DNA from: Botryotinia globosa
Lineage: Eukaryota; Ascomycota; Leotiomycetes; Helotiales; Sclerotiniaceae
DNA: 64,000 nt
Direction: 5' to 3'
NCBI GenBank assembly: GCA_014898425.1
Contig: RCSZ01000007.1
Coordinates: 2,356,001-2,420,000, forward strand
Shown in pieces: positions 44,276 through 57,340 of this stretch (its first letter is position 1; the number at the start of each line of letters is the position of its first letter). The position numbers and the translations under genes are program-made. The notes below the pieces were generated by a model, which had not been told where the DNA came from, did no database searches, and saw only the letters and a list, made by a program, of their open reading frames with translations.

Positions 44276-44766
44276 TTAAAAAAAAAAAAAAAAAAAACAC
44301 AAAAGAAAACACAAAAAAATATATATAAGAAAAATAAAATAGATATATAAGACACTATAAAGTCAAATAAAATAATCATTATAAAAAAAACTTTATAGAT
44401 TTAATATCTCTATATATACAAACTATAATTTCATTTCTCTTTTTTAAAAAAAAAGATATTGAATATTGTATTTGTGGGTATCTAATCTATATATGTATAT
44501 ATATATCTATGTATATATCTACATACGTATATACGTATGTATGTATACATACTATTAAACGAATTCCAAGCGAGGAGTAATGATAAAGTTTCTACAAAGA
44601 GGAGAGAAATAAAAACCATACTTATAGATCAAATCCACGTTTCTCATGACGATCAGTGTATTAAACTTGCCCAACCCTGGATTCATCTAAATCCAATCAT
44701 GATATCAAAACGCCCCAGATTCCAAACTCCAAAATCAGCGTTCTAGAAGAAAAAAACCACTCATCT

Positions 44767-45877
44767 TTAAACGGGTAATCCTCTCGCCCTCCTCTCATCC
44801 TCCAACTTCTTAGTTTCTACTCTCGCCAAGAAAGCCTGTCTCTCTCCATATGCCCCCTTCTTCTTTCCAGCTGCATCCAATTCATCTTTATAACCCTCTT
44901 TATCCACGAACCCAGCCCAATCCATCGCACTCTTCTCTACCGTGTTTAATTTCTTCGCCTCTTTACCCATCGCACCCGCACTATTAGTCAAATTCCTCGC
45001 TACCGCCGCTTGTCCAAAATACAAATCCGTTCTTTGCGGCATGGGATTTTCCACCACAGGTTCAAAGATTGAACGTCGAGCTTTCTTGAGACCGCGTTTG
45101 GGTTTTACATAGAGCTCGGCTTCTTTTCCCGTCTCTCCTTCCTTCGTAGCAGATTCTTGAGATGCGAGAAAAAGCTTCGCTTCTGCGGAATCTTTGGGAA
45201 CGAGTTTCTGTTCCGTGATGACTTTTCCAGCGAAATTGTAGGTACGTTTTATCATAACCATTGAATCCGGTCCATCGTTGAAATTACTGCGCTCACTGGA
45301 TTCTGTATGAAGTTCTGGGGATTTTCTCCCGGGTTTCGGACTTGTAGATATGTTTGCGGTTTGTGAGGGTTTAGGTTCGGTGGTACTGGATGAGATGGGT
45401 TTGCCGGATATCATGGCTGCCCACAAGGCATCTACATCTACTGTTGCGGCTTTTGTATCTGCGAGGGGTTTCTTCTCAACTTTCCTATAGATACTCATCA
45501 GTAACAAGATTTGCAAATGATGAATGATAAACATACTCTTGAGCGCGCATACTCCTCGTCTTAACTAGACCTCCCTCACCACCCTCATCTTCCTCTTCTT
45601 TCCCACCCTTCCTACTCTTCTTCTTCCGCCTCTTCAAGCCTTTCTCAATAATAGCTTCATCACCCGAATTTTCAAACCCCGCATCTTCCGCTTCCTCATC
45701 GTCACCCCTCTTCCTTTTCGTAGTCTTTGTCTTCGATTGATTCGTTACAGCTGTAGAATCCTCATCTTCAGCTTCTGACTCTGACGATTCTTCTTGCGCT
45801 GGAGCCGTATCTGGTGCGAAATCCTCATCTTCTGACGATGCGTATTCTTCTTCTGATGGTATGAGTTCTGGCGGCAT
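44767..45877 (-). CDS. SWC5: SWR1-complex subunit Swc5 (BCNT-C domain)
   Basis: Two exons are inferred on the minus strand: 45877-45537 and 45484-44767, giving 352 residues (yeast Swc5 is 303). The N-terminal part is strongly acidic (SEEEYASSEDEDFAPDTAP), followed by a Lys/Arg patch (KRKRGDDEE, KRRKKKSRKGGKEEE), as in other Swc5/Cfdp1 proteins that bind histone H2A-H2B. The C-terminal BCNT domain is clear at about residues 270-350: KLNTVEKSAMDWAGFVDKEG then YKDELDAAGKKKGAYGERQA and FLARVE. Swc5 is needed by the SWR1 remodeller to exchange H2A for H2A.Z in chromatin. The start is the first ATG in the exon 1 frame, directly before PPELIPSEEE. The gene ends only a few tens of bases from the AT-rich block. 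Confidence 0.94.
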
Positions 45878-46592
45878 ATTGAATTTGATCGATGTGTGAG
45901 ATTGCAATGTAGTTACGTTTGTCGAGGTTGACGCGACAGGATTCGCAAGGCTGAGAATTCACATGTTGAAATCGATAACCTTGTGATGACTCATCTAGCA
46001 TACTTGAGGTGTGCATTTATCAATGATTGCTGATTATCACGTGATGATCCACCCTTGTCTGGCTCCATCTTACTAAAATCACAGCTCGCGGAGCATATTA
46101 CCACACCCATCACAATTAAATAATCCAGAGTTTGAATCACTCACTCACTCACTCACTCCCTCACTGCTGTGCCGCAGAAGAATCTTTTCCAAAAAGTACT
46201 TTCTTCCTTTATGCAATTACAACAATCACATTCTGTTGAAGTCTCAGATATGCAATGCATGTAAGCGCGAACCGGTTCGGAGCCCCTCACCTTACAGTAC
46301 ATGCCATCTTCCTGCATCCAAAACCCAAAAGAGTTCAGCGCCAACGTTGAACTGTTGAACAGCCAGAATTCCTAGCATGAGCAGCTCCCCTTTGCCCCTA
46401 TTCCAGGGTTCGATTGATGGGGTCAACGGCTCTTCTCTATACCATGTATGTACTGTACGGTGTTGTACTATGCCATGTGTGTACTGTTCATATTCCGTAC
46501 AGGGTGGAGAGAAAGCTCCTGTGGATTAGAATGAGATTTCGCGGTATTATCTCTCTTGATTGCCAATTCCGATGGGCAAATTGAAATCACCC

Positions 46593-46635
46593 TCACTAGC
46601 AAACAATATATTCTCACTAGCAAACAATATATTGT
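46593..46635 (+). repeat. 21-bp tandem duplication
   Basis: Two adjacent copies of CTCACTAGCAAACAATATAT, followed by T or TG. Confidence 0.85.
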
Positions 46636-47821
46636 AAATATCGTTCGTCATAGCGTGTATCCACTCGATATCAATTACAGTATTGACATGACAGTAAACA
46701 GACGACGCACAGGATGTCAGGTCCACGGTCCACCAGTCCTTGGGGAATCGGGATTTGCTAAAGAGTGGGATAAGAGAACCCTAAGATAGATACCTTGTGG
46801 AGCTCTCCAGACATTGACAGAAAAAACAAAACAATAGTAATAAGCCTGTCTGCCGATATGCGTACTATGGCTAGATAAGAAGGTATCAGTCATATCATCT
46901 AAAAGTCGATCCAACAACTTACAAGAGACGGGATGAACCTCGAGCATTCTGTGTGAACCTGTGAGGGGTACAAACCGTATCGAGTACTACTGTACCATCG
47001 ATTACCACCTGGGCATCGATACTCCACCCGCTCCTAGATACGAGGCGACAACGAGGTAGTCGACGTGTTTGACTAGGGATATGAAAATTGGACAAGATTT
47101 CTAATAGCTTCTTGGATTTCTGATTGGTCAATTGGACTCAAAGGATCGTCATATCATGTTGTATATATAGATAGCCTGGTAGGCAGTGGTAGCTACATAG
47201 TACATACTTTGTATATCATAACTTATAAGCGTGCAAGGTGTGAGATGTGAGATGTGAGATGTGGGTGGGATTGATGCTTGTTTTTGTTTATTTTGATTCA
47301 TTTCCCTTCCCTTCCTTTCCTCACTCCAAGAGGTCAATCTTCGCGACATGGCACTAAATTGAGGCTATCCCGGCCTGCATAATCTATAAACAAACAAACA
47401 AGACCAAAGTATCGACCCAATGAACTGGACCGGCCGACCGACGGCGTTGAACCAACTAAGGGTAGCAGAATAGTTCCGAATGAAGAGGAGGAGAGTACGG
47501 TCAATGATGACAGTGTGACATACTACATACTACAGTACATACATACTCTAGTTCTTGGAAAGTCCGCATTCCAGTCTGCACTGAACCCCCAGAAACTTTA
47601 GGAGAGAAATCCAATGATATTGATCTGTGCCTGGTGTGCATGCTGAGTAACCGGGAAGCGTATCTGGATTCTGGTTATGTTCCTGCAATGATTATCGTGC
47701 AGGAAGTGTAGGAGATCACAGCAATAGACACACATGACGTGTCCTCCGCGTACATGTTCCTGCGCTCCTCAGGATGCAGGTGAATGTGAAATATATGGAC
47801 CAATATATTAATTTGTTGGGT

Positions 47822-47976
47822 TCTCTTGGTCTCTTGGTCTCTTGGGTCTCTTGGTCTCTTGGTCTCTTGGGTCTCTTGGGTCTCTAGTGTCTCTTGTATC
47901 TCTGGTATCTCTGGTGTCTCTGGTGTCTCTGGTGTCTCTGGTGTCTCTGGTGTCTCTGGTGTCTCTGGTGCGTGCA
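47822..47976 (+). repeat. GGTCTCTT / GGTGTCTCT minisatellite
   Basis: An eight- to nine-base GGTCTCTTG unit grades into nine perfect-period copies of GGTGTCTCT. It produces Val-Ser-Gly repeat frames on the plus strand and Glu-Thr-Pro repeats on the minus strand. Confidence 0.95.
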
Positions 47977-48610
47977 GAAACATTTTGGAAGGGTTTGAAG
48001 GGTTTGAAGGGTTGGAACTTGGAATGAGGTTGTGCTGGGTTCAGTGCGATATTGAATCATGATTGAAAGTACTCTCGAGGTCCTCCATACCACCGAGGTC
48101 TATGAATCGTGATTGATGCCATGGTGAATTTGTTTCAGGTGTTTCTTTGCTTCTTTTTGAAATTTGAATTGGAGATTCATCAGGTGAGTGGGCAAGATTC
48201 AAATGTAGGTATGGAAAAGAGGAATGTGTATGGGTTGTCCTTGCATATCTGTCTGGCAAAATTGGGGATGAGTTTAAATCTTTCCAAAGGATATCAATGG
48301 GACATTGAAGGATATTCCTTGAAGGTAGATGAGATGGATGAGATAGATCATAGATGAGATAGATCTTCCTTCTATATATCGAGTTTTTTTGCGGCTCCAA
48401 AAACCCCCTATATTCGATTTTCCATATTTACCATATATTCCATATATTCCATATCTATATTTACCACCATCTTCCCTTCTGTCATCCCTCACTGCAATCC
48501 GTGAATCTGTGAAAGAGTGACCGTAACCATGCTATCGGATTAATTATTGCGACACTAACTCAGGGTGTGGTGTATATAGTCTGGTTGGCAATCCTTGTTT
48601 TGAAATTTCA

Positions 48611-48872
48611 CTTATATACACATATATATACACACATATATACACATATATATACACATATATATACACACATATATACACATATATATACACATATATA
48701 TACACACATATATACACATATATATACACATATATACACACATATATACACACATATACACATATACATATATACACATATACACATATACATATATATA
48801 CACATATATATACACATATATATACACATATATATACACATATATACACATATATATACACATATATACACA
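48611..48872 (+). repeat. TATATACACA minisatellite
   Basis: About 260 bp of tandem 10-12 bp ATATATACACAC units followed by (ACTC)n. It is open in several frames as His-Ile-Tyr-Thr or Val-Tyr-Ile-Cys repeats. Confidence 0.95.
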
Positions 48873-51642
48873 CACTCACTCACTCACTCACTTCCAAAAA
48901 GGGTTAAAATTCAAAGTTCAACTCCAACTTCCTAGCGCCTGCCTAGTTTGCCTCGTACTCGTTGAACCCCGAGCTCACATTTCTCGATAAAGAAAATCAA
49001 GCATACTCCCTCTGTACGAAAAATCTTTCACAACATGTCAACATCCTCGCGTATCCTTGCTGGGTGATGCATATCCAAACATAAACAATCCATGAGGCTA
49101 CCAATGATCGTCAAGGATGGCTTTCCCTCCGCATTCAGCACACAACGATATCGATCATGATGCGTGGAAAAGAGAGGTTGGGTGAGCGGTGAAGAGGAAA
49201 AACAAAAACAAAGTGCACAATGTTCACTCGAATACTGTATATCAAATCCCTCCCAATGTTCACTCATGTTGCAACTCTACTGCTCGATCAATCAAGTAGT
49301 GGCCTCCCCTTCAAATCTCAATCTCGCCATGGAAAATGCACCTAGACAGTTAATGTACTCTGTATCTCTGTACGAAGTAAAACAGGGGTTGAGTTGTATC
49401 TTATTTTGACCAAGGCTGGTCCGTGATATGCTGGCAGCGTCAATGCATTCGAGACATTCTATGCACCTCGATCATTCAAGTTAAAGCGAGCATAATAAGT
49501 GTGATCGGCCTGTCGGTGTCGATTATGAATTTCATTTCTCTGCATTCTGGAAGTACCGGTATGTACCTCCGTCAACTCGAATATTGGAACAAGCGCTATT
49601 CGCGGTCTCCTAATTCATTCAATGTCGAGATAGCCAATCCATATTGCTGTGTGTGTGTATGTGTATGTGCATGTACATGTATGTGTTTGAAAGAGAAAGA
49701 GAAAGAGAAAGATCGACACAACAGACGGGATAAGTCCAAGTGAACATGTGAAATACATGTGACACTCTGATGATGCTTGGTTCATGGCAACTCAAAGCTC
49801 CACAGCAGTACGCAAGAAGGAGAGGAAGGTTATATCATCACTCGCTAGTACTAGATGCAGGACAAGAGACAAAAGGTGTGAATATAGTTTCAAGTAGTGT
49901 AAGCCTTGACTGGGAAGTTCACATAGATGAGACCCATAAGATCGGTGGAGGGGAATTCATTCGATGCCTTGACACGCGTTGAGACGTGAGAGATAGATGT
50001 ACGGTGATGATGTTGCAGCGTTTCAAAAGCAAACGTCCTTCCAAGCTTTTCGAGATGCCACTCCATGCAACATGCTCAAGCATTGAAAGTCTAAAAATCT
50101 ATTATGCTTTGTGGATCTGCGACCGTTGACCACTCATGAATCTTCACCCAACTCCTGAGTCTTTGAGTCTGGAGTCTCTCCATCTCGATTCTCCAGACTT
50201 CGGTAAAAATTGGACGCCACCAGACTGGCTGAATCTGCATCTCACTTCTTATGGCATAAGTTAGGTGTGCATGAGAGATAGATACCTAGTGCTGACCAAG
50301 AAAGAGTGTGAATCCGAGATTTCACAAGATGAGAGTATTGCATCTGAGAGGCGGCAAGTTCATCCGTGTTCCCTCAACAGTCTTGGATGTTAAAGATCAC
50401 TACAGCTACATATGTATTCGGGGGGGAGGGGGGAGGGGGAAGGGGGAAGGGGGAAGGAGGGTCTTGACGATATCCAAACCGATTGGTGTATAGGATCGAT
50501 ATGTTCAACTTTTTGATTTTGATTTATTTTGATTTGAACGACTGGGATTAAACCAAAAAGAGGCTCGTGAAAGGGCGGAAACGTGGGGTGAGCACTGAGA
50601 AGAGGATATTCCTTCTTCCCAAAAGCTCTGGCACCAACAGATGTCATAATGTTAACGCTCACAAATGATAAAACGTCTAATAGAACCGCCGTTTGGCTCG
50701 AACACGATCCTTTCAGGCATATCTCATCATTGTGAGCTTGGCACGGAGAAAGATCAATGATCGAAGGCGTCTACTGTGCACAAGGAACCCAAGAACACGA
50801 TAGAACCCAAGATTACCTTTTGCAATTTACCAGGGAGGGAGCAAGACACTCTAAAAATAAATGCATTTGTCCACTTTCCTGGGCGAAACAGAACCATCTT
50901 AGATGTGAATCTGGTGAAATGATATGGAGAAAGGGAATCAAAAGTTAATTCCTACACGCTGTACTCTGGATATGAGAGGAACTCATTTTACCGTGGTACG
51001 AGACGCTTCTTGTGTAAATGGGAGGATGAGTGAGAGGAATTCGTGTGAGTGCAAGTGCAAGTGCAAGTGTAAGTGTCAACATACATTGATGTTGGTGATC
51101 GTTGATCGTGTACCTGTTGTGGCAAGTGACATGCACCGAAGTACGATGTAGAAGAAAGATATAGAGGTAGCCATGAATCCATGATGGATGATATTGTCCG
51201 TACTTTGTAGTTTCCTTGCGTGTGAATGAGGATGATAGGTGAAAAGCAATGTTCTGATCATTCTTTAATATCTATATAATGAATTCCTCTCGTGAACCCC
51301 AGAAGCCCAGAACCCCTTTGGACTTTTGAATTCCCCTCTCGTCGCTACGCCAAGCTCCCAAGAAGACTATCCACTGTAGCATCGAATCTCAAGATATTGG
51401 ATGCTCACCTCACCCACTGGAACGATGATGGTAAAGACTCTTGGAGATTGGGGTAAGAATGATACCACCCTTCTCTAGGAGATCCGAAAGCTTGTTCCGG
51501 ATGAGTTTGTACTCGCAATCTGCCACCCAGAGAGATGACACAGGTACCTCCCTCATATGCACTGTAATAGTAACCAACATCGTCTTCTATATTGAACCAG
51601 CATTCATTTGACTTTGTGATAAAATTAACCTCTTCGGAGTCC

Positions 51643-51713
51643 TTCAACCCTTCGACCCTTCGACCCTTCGACCCTTCTGCCCTTCTACCCTTCTACCCTT
51701 CGACCCTTCGACC
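51643..51713 (+). repeat. Nine-copy TTCGACCC octamer array
   Basis: TTCAACCC, TTCGACCC (three), TTCTGCCC, TTCTACCC (two), TTCGACCC, TTCGACC in direct succession. The variation is confined to positions 4 and 5 of the unit. Confidence 0.9.
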
Positions 51714-52710
51714 TGCTTCAGGAATCAGGAGTGAGCACCTGGTAGGGAGATAGATGAAGGAAACCGGTATACGAAGAGAGATAGGCCTCATGGCAACAGA
51801 ACATACACAAGTAACATAACGTGAACATGGAATTTGAATTCAAATTTACCCCTGGATATCATTGGATTTCAAAATTGGTTACTGCAATTACACTAAGGCC
51901 AGAAGAGGAAATAGCTTCAGATATCTAGACGGACCACTCATCATATGATTGGTTATCCGAGTGGCGATAGAATGCATTAATTTATGAAAAAAGGTTTGCG
52001 TCTAAGCCACAAAGGGATACATTCTTCTCCAATGTTCCTTCTGTTCAGATTGAATAAAGGTGCTCATCCTTGCAGTCTAACCTAAAGGAGCAGTTATAAG
52101 TGGAGTCACGGGTGAATAATCAATAATCATCAGTTGTAGTTGGTTGTAAATAATGTAAATGTAATAAATGTAATAAATGTAATAAATGTAAATATAATTG
52201 TACAAACTAAAACCATCACCCCAAATCCCCAATCCTACTCACTCACTCACTCACTGTCGCTGTTTTCGGGGCCCATCACAAATTCCCCTCCCATCTTCTT
52301 CCCATTCCATCAATCTCACAAACTTCAATCATTTCTCATTCGAAAGTCTCCATTTACAGCATTCTCCTTGGTCTTTTCTATCTTTTTATTTGTTGTCTTT
52401 CGTTTCTATTTCTTTTCTTTGAATTTTGCACCCTCAATCGCCCGGTGAAACGAAAAGCATTCTTCTATTCATTCCTGGAAATTTCCCGCCGCTCCAGCAA
52501 CCAACGCCGAACCAATTCAAACTCAAGAAAGGAGAGGAATCTTGTTTCGGCTCAGATTACAGGACATACTTGTTGAGGTTGGCAGATGATTCTCTTTTAA
52601 ACTCAATCATCATATCATTCATCAGCTTATCATACAATGCTACAGTAGAATTCTAAAAAACAGGCGTCAACAAGAATTCACGGTAAAAGTGTTTTCTGCC
52701 TAGGACGACG

Positions 52711-52751
52711 CGAGAGAGAGAGAGAGGGAGAGAGAGAGAGAGAGAGAGAGA
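52711..52751 (+). repeat. GA microsatellite
   Basis: (GA)n with one GG interruption, about 460 bp upstream of the Bni4-like start codon, within its probable promoter or leader. Confidence 0.9.
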
Positions 52752-53212
52752 AAAGATTGATTCCACTTTCACCAAATATCTGGCCGCCGGCGACCTCCCT
52801 ACCTCCTTCTTCGATTCAGGAACCAGAAGCCCTTTCATCACCTCATAAAATTTGAGAAAAGCTTAACCGTTAATTCGACTTGACTTTTCATCCATTACAC
52901 AAAACACAACTCTCATAATAATTGTTCATTTGTCTAGCAACTACATCAAGACTTCTACTTTTCATTGAAGGTTCGTTGACGCCAATTCACTCAATCTCCC
53001 TTCAATAACGCGCTTGTAACCTTCAAACCAAAGCTTTGTACCTCCGCTTCATATCGAAATGGAGATTATGTTGATTCTGCTAACATTCTATTCATCATAG
53101 TCCTTTCCAAATTCTGCTCACTTGAAAATTATATTGAGTACGATTCTTTTTTTTGTAGATGGCATCATAGCTGTTTGCTCCACAACAACCTCGAAACCAG
53201 CCAATTCACAGC

Positions 53213-56041
53213 ATGGCAGCTCTTGTTCAAACGTTACCACAACAGACAACTACGGTCACTATGCTTCAAACTCGACCATCTTCTGCCTCTGGCACTTTAC
53301 AACCTTCGCAAAATCAAGCTGCATATCATCAATATGCTGTTAACCCTCAACAACGAAACAACTTTCATGGCTTGAACAACAACAATATGGCGATATCAAA
53401 TTACCGCGGCCATAGTTCGATGGCCTCGATTGCACCATATGCATTCACTAGTTCACCTGGTCTGTCGATAGGAGGTCAACAAACACCAAATGGGTCTCAA
53501 TCAAGGCCAGAACAACAGAGAACAACATCAGCCCCCATAGTCCCTACCTTGCAAGGGGGCTCGACGAATGCTGCAAATCGCTCACGATACCCTGCTGCTC
53601 TATCTGTATCAACCACATCTTCGTCCTCATCATCAGAGCTTTCTCAAAGGTCAGGAACAAGAGACGATTCGGTCATCACCTCCACAGCTCGAATTGCAAC
53701 AAGAACTCCCCGCCCACATTCCACCATCATTACGTCGCACAATCAAACTCTAGCTCCTCCTATGGCATCCCCAGCAAAACCCGCCCCCGATCGCTATCGC
53801 CGCCCTGCAATTCGCCGTGCCGATTCATCGAACAGTAGCCAGGCTGGTGTTTCTAGCTCTTCAGTCTCAACGATGCCAAATGTCATGCAATTTTATGGTG
53901 CCAGTACACAAGCTGTCAACAATCCAGCATTCAACTTGCAGATGCCACAACAAAACCAGCCAAGTGCAACTGCTGATGATATGCAGTTGAATCAGCGTAC
54001 TACCTCGGAACAGGCAAAAAGATATCGACGTCGAAGCATACATACAATCGACGCTCACGATAACATCAACGCTAGTCCCAGCCCTGGAATTTTACAGCAG
54101 GGGTCAAGGCCAGTTAACAGCGCTAGTGGTCGTATTGATCAGCCGCCTGAGCAACACGGGCAACACCCCTTGCGAAGTTCACCAGTTGTTACGGTACGCC
54201 CAGCAACTTCTCACGGACGGAATGATAGTACCGATAGCATGAAGTCCACTCGTAGCGGTCACTCACGCCCGAACTCGGTAAGTCTTCAAGTTGTTTTTTT
54301 TTTGTATCAAGTCCTCACTCCCCCCACTCATGGTTCACGGGACTTTATCGTGCATACGGCGTCACCGCAATTTAACCCACACCAATCACATTGATGTAGC
54401 ATTAAAATCGGCAGCACGCTAACTTATTTCAGTCGGACAAGCGAGAAGCAACAAGTGTATCAACGGCAACTGGAAGCCACGCTCATTCTTCGACTTCTTC
54501 CGTCGCAAATCCGAATGCCTTCAATGGTAAAGATCAAGCAAATTCCAAGAATGATCAGCCACGACTTGTGAATATTCCAGTTCGTGCATCCTCGACCGAT
54601 GCCGCGAAAAGACTTTCTAGCCCATCTCCTCTATCGAAGCCGGTGACGATGGGTGCCGATTCGTCGGCGTCCAAGTCCAAGGACTCGTTTGCTTCAGCCG
54701 TCAATGCAGCATTACAACCAGCTCAATCCAAATCTACACACGCACAGCCTGCAACGAGTTCAAATGCTATCAGCCCTGCTGCACAGCAATTGGCTGCATT
54801 AAACGACAAGGAAGGAAAGAAGAGTAAGACATCGAGATTGAGGAGGGCATTCTCTTTTGGCTCTGCTGCCGAGTTAAGAAAGGCATCTGCCGAAAATCAT
54901 CTCGTGAGCAGGAGTGGCAATGATGCTTTGGATCGTTCCAAGTTACGAAGGGAAAAATATCAACATGAGCAAGAAGCAGAGCAAGATAAGATTGCTCAGC
55001 AACAAGAAGCTGCTGGTATCGGATCGAATATTTACTCCGGGCAAGGCAATTTCTTCACTGGTTCGACCGATAACTTGTCCATTTCATCAACTGCTTCTTC
55101 CGCCTCTGTCATGATTCGAAAGATGGGCAAGGGAATGAAGAAGTCAACAAGATCTCTCGTTGGCCTCTTTAGACCAAAGTCTGTCATTGGTGTACCTGCA
55201 GCTGATGCAGCTGTTCCTGAAGCTAGTCAAGCACAGGTCTCGATGGTTAACGTCGAGGCAGAAAGAGAGAAGGTTAATGTGAACGCCAATGCGGCCGATG
55301 CTGCTTCTGGTGGAACAGGATTTCCTAGACTAGAAAGAAACTCTCTGGATGCTGCAGCTATCAGTTCAGTGTCCACAGACCGTCTAGGCAGTGCTAATAC
55401 CGAGAACTCTGCAAATAGAAGAAGTATTGTTGGTGGTGAGAAGGAGCGTGCTGAAGTCTTGGCCGCTGTCAAGAAGGGAATTCTTAAACGTAGGTTGCTA
55501 ACAGCCAAACATATGAATGTCTTGCTAATCTTGTGAATGTTAGGCTCTGGTACTGGTTCGGGTAATTCGTCACCGGTAATCCTTCCAGTAGATGGAAGAG
55601 CAGCAAACTTCAACTTACCGCAAATTCCCAATGTCAACAACGATTCACCGAATTCGTCTGCTCCCAGCACACCAAATGATGACCAGGTGCACAAACAAGC
55701 GGTCACCTTGGGAGGTGAGGATTACTTCATGTCTGCGCTCAAATTCAGGGGAGGAGATTCCAAAAGTGTTCCTGGAACACCTTCAGGTACCATCAAGAGA
55801 AACGCTACTTTCAGTCCTCGGATACAATTTCACGATACTTGGCCAAGCCAAGAGTACGACCGTAGGGGTGAAATTGCAACCTGCAATCGACTCACTCCAA
55901 TGCTCGCCCAACAAATCAAGGAAGAGCTTAATACTTTCAAAATGGTACGTCATTCATCATTCAATCTTTGGAACATGCCCTAATCAAAAACAGGAAATGG
56001 AGGTTCATGAGAATTCTAAGATCTATACACACTTCTTCTAA
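53213..56041 (+). CDS. Bni4-like protein (bud-neck/septum scaffold, PP1-docking)
   Basis: Four exons are inferred: 53213-54277, 54433-55489, 55544-55944 and 55994-56041, giving 856 residues (yeast Bni4 is 892). Most of the protein is Ser/Gln/Thr-rich and probably disordered, with a basic RLRRAFSFGSAAELRKAS patch and a helical KLRREKYQHEQEAEQDK stretch. The conserved end is RIQFHDTWPSQEYDRRGEIA followed by TCNRLTPMLAQQIKEELNTF and MEMEVHENSKIYTHFF. RIQF (about residues 800-803) fits the RVxF docking motif for type-1 protein phosphatase. In yeast, Bni4 brings the phosphatase and the chitin synthase III machinery to septins at the bud neck; in filamentous fungi a septum role is inferred. The 48-bp last exon is supported by the strong C-terminal sequence. 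The family call is from memory of the C-terminal block and is moderate. Confidence 0.72.
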
Positions 56042-57340
56042 TGAAACCACGATTATTCTATTTGTTTAAAACAAGTTACGAGACTTACAAAGCTCTTCTG
56101 CTATTGCAGGCAACTGTGTAGTTACGCATACACTCAAGACTTTTAGGGCGTTAAAACGGTCTTTCGCATTATTGGTGTACAGGAGTTCATTCACATGTGA
56201 GCGATTTGATCGAAAACAATATTATTTCATAGACTGGTGTTGGCCATCTCTTTTCGAGCATAAATGTTGAAGAAGATGAAGGAGGATATATTAGGGGTAC
56301 TAAGGGGGGCGACGGTAGAAGTTTGGGAAATGAAAGATGTTGTGCTGTGAAACTTTCCGAAGATGTGAAAGAAAGAGAAGAGTTTCAATTGTCCAATAGG
56401 CTGGTAATTTGTTTCGCCTAGCTATCAGGGATGACAGTACAAACTCGTCCTCCAAAAGTTTCGATCTCGGTTGGTTTCTGTGGGTTTGTTTGATCTCTCG
56501 GGTTTTGAGATCTGCACTTCGGGCAATGTCATGGTCTAATTTTCGTTTTCCTCATTGGTCGGTCAGGGTCTATTTTATATTCGTCGTCACCTCATCGTCG
56601 TACTTCAGCGTCTGTTATTATGTTTGAGAAAGGGGGAAAGATGGGAGAGAAATGGGGAAGGCATATTCTACGTAATCAAATGATACAATACAAGCAATCG
56701 TTGCCAGTTCAAAAAGTCTAGATCGAATCTATGAGTGACGTGAGTGTGAAGTCGAAAATTCTGCGTGAAGATTGTCGTACATGCATGAATCGCGTGAAGT
56801 CTGAAACCAAACGTTGTGTTCTAAATATCATACATAGTAGGGCTTCTAGATTTCTTGATGAATCTATATTTCCAAAATGAACCTGGGAAATTCTAGATCT
56901 TGAATGCGCACACGTCAACATAAAAGCTTGGATACAATCCTGATCCTAGAAGAATCTGCACCGATTGGATCTAATAGAAACTTGGTCCATCCGGCAGTTA
57001 AAGAGTTGTCCCTTGACACTTCAAGCTTGGATGTGGGTTCATCCCATGATACTCAGATGTGTAGTTTCAGGGGGAGGGGGGGGCTTCAATAGAGATCAAA
57101 AATGTAGCCTTGCATTATCGTCTGCAGCCTTGTGTTTATAACATTTTACATTTGCCTTGCCCCGCTAAAACTTTTTTGCTTGAACAATTAACCAAATCGA
57201 CCCTTTCTGACAAGTTTTATGCATTGATCGCTGCATTCTTGATTGATCTGATATAAATAGTGGCTACTATTATCAATCGCATTCATTCGAGGCTGAGGGC
57301 TGGAACCCGCCGATTGCTGCCCTTTCAAATTCGAGGAATC
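56042..57340. other. Intergenic region upstream of DUS1
   Basis: About 1.3 kb between two plus-strand genes, holding the 3' untranslated part of the Bni4-like gene and the promoter of the next gene. Short frames here have no family features. Confidence 0.5.
57249..57259 (+). promoter_or_regulatory. TATA-like element of DUS1
   Basis: GATATAAATAG lies about 85 bp upstream of the chosen ATG at 57341, a plausible core-promoter position. Called on sequence likeness only. Confidence 0.4.

Larger units (their letters stand above)
34480..44766. other. About 10-kb AT-rich block of decayed repeats
   Basis: From about 34.8 kb to 44.7 kb the sequence is overwhelmingly A and T, and only one short frame exceeds 60 codons before 44.5 kb. 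Repeat copies inside it differ mainly by C-to-T and G-to-A changes, the pattern left by RIP. It holds two Harbinger-type MITEs, LTR-like relics, direct repeats, a nested insertion and many microsatellites, listed separately. No functional gene is supported. Such blocks are normally heterochromatin. A centromeric or pericentromeric role is possible but not shown by sequence. Confidence 0.8.
45878..53212. other. About 7.3-kb gene-free region rich in minisatellites
   Basis: No reading frame here has a start, length and composition that support a gene, on either strand. Frames across 47.7-48.1 kb and 48.5-48.9 kb exist only because their repeat periods keep them open. The sequence is not as AT-rich as the 35-44 kb block. 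The final 1.1 kb is pyrimidine-rich and likely forms the long promoter and 5' leader of the Bni4-like gene. Non-coding RNA cannot be excluded. Confidence 0.6.

Noticed and set aside
47675..48093. Glu-Thr-Pro and Val-Ser-Gly repeat proteins
   Set aside because: They arise from the nine-base GGTGTCTCT array, whose period keeps every frame open; there is no conserved sequence outside the array.
48544..48935. Several overlapping frames of 87-122 codons with VYICVYI or YTHIYTH repeats
   Set aside because: They are translations of a TATATACACA minisatellite on both strands and in several frames.
53122..53375. Alternative frames overlapping the start of the Bni4-like gene
   Set aside because: They are out of frame with the long conserved product and stop quickly.
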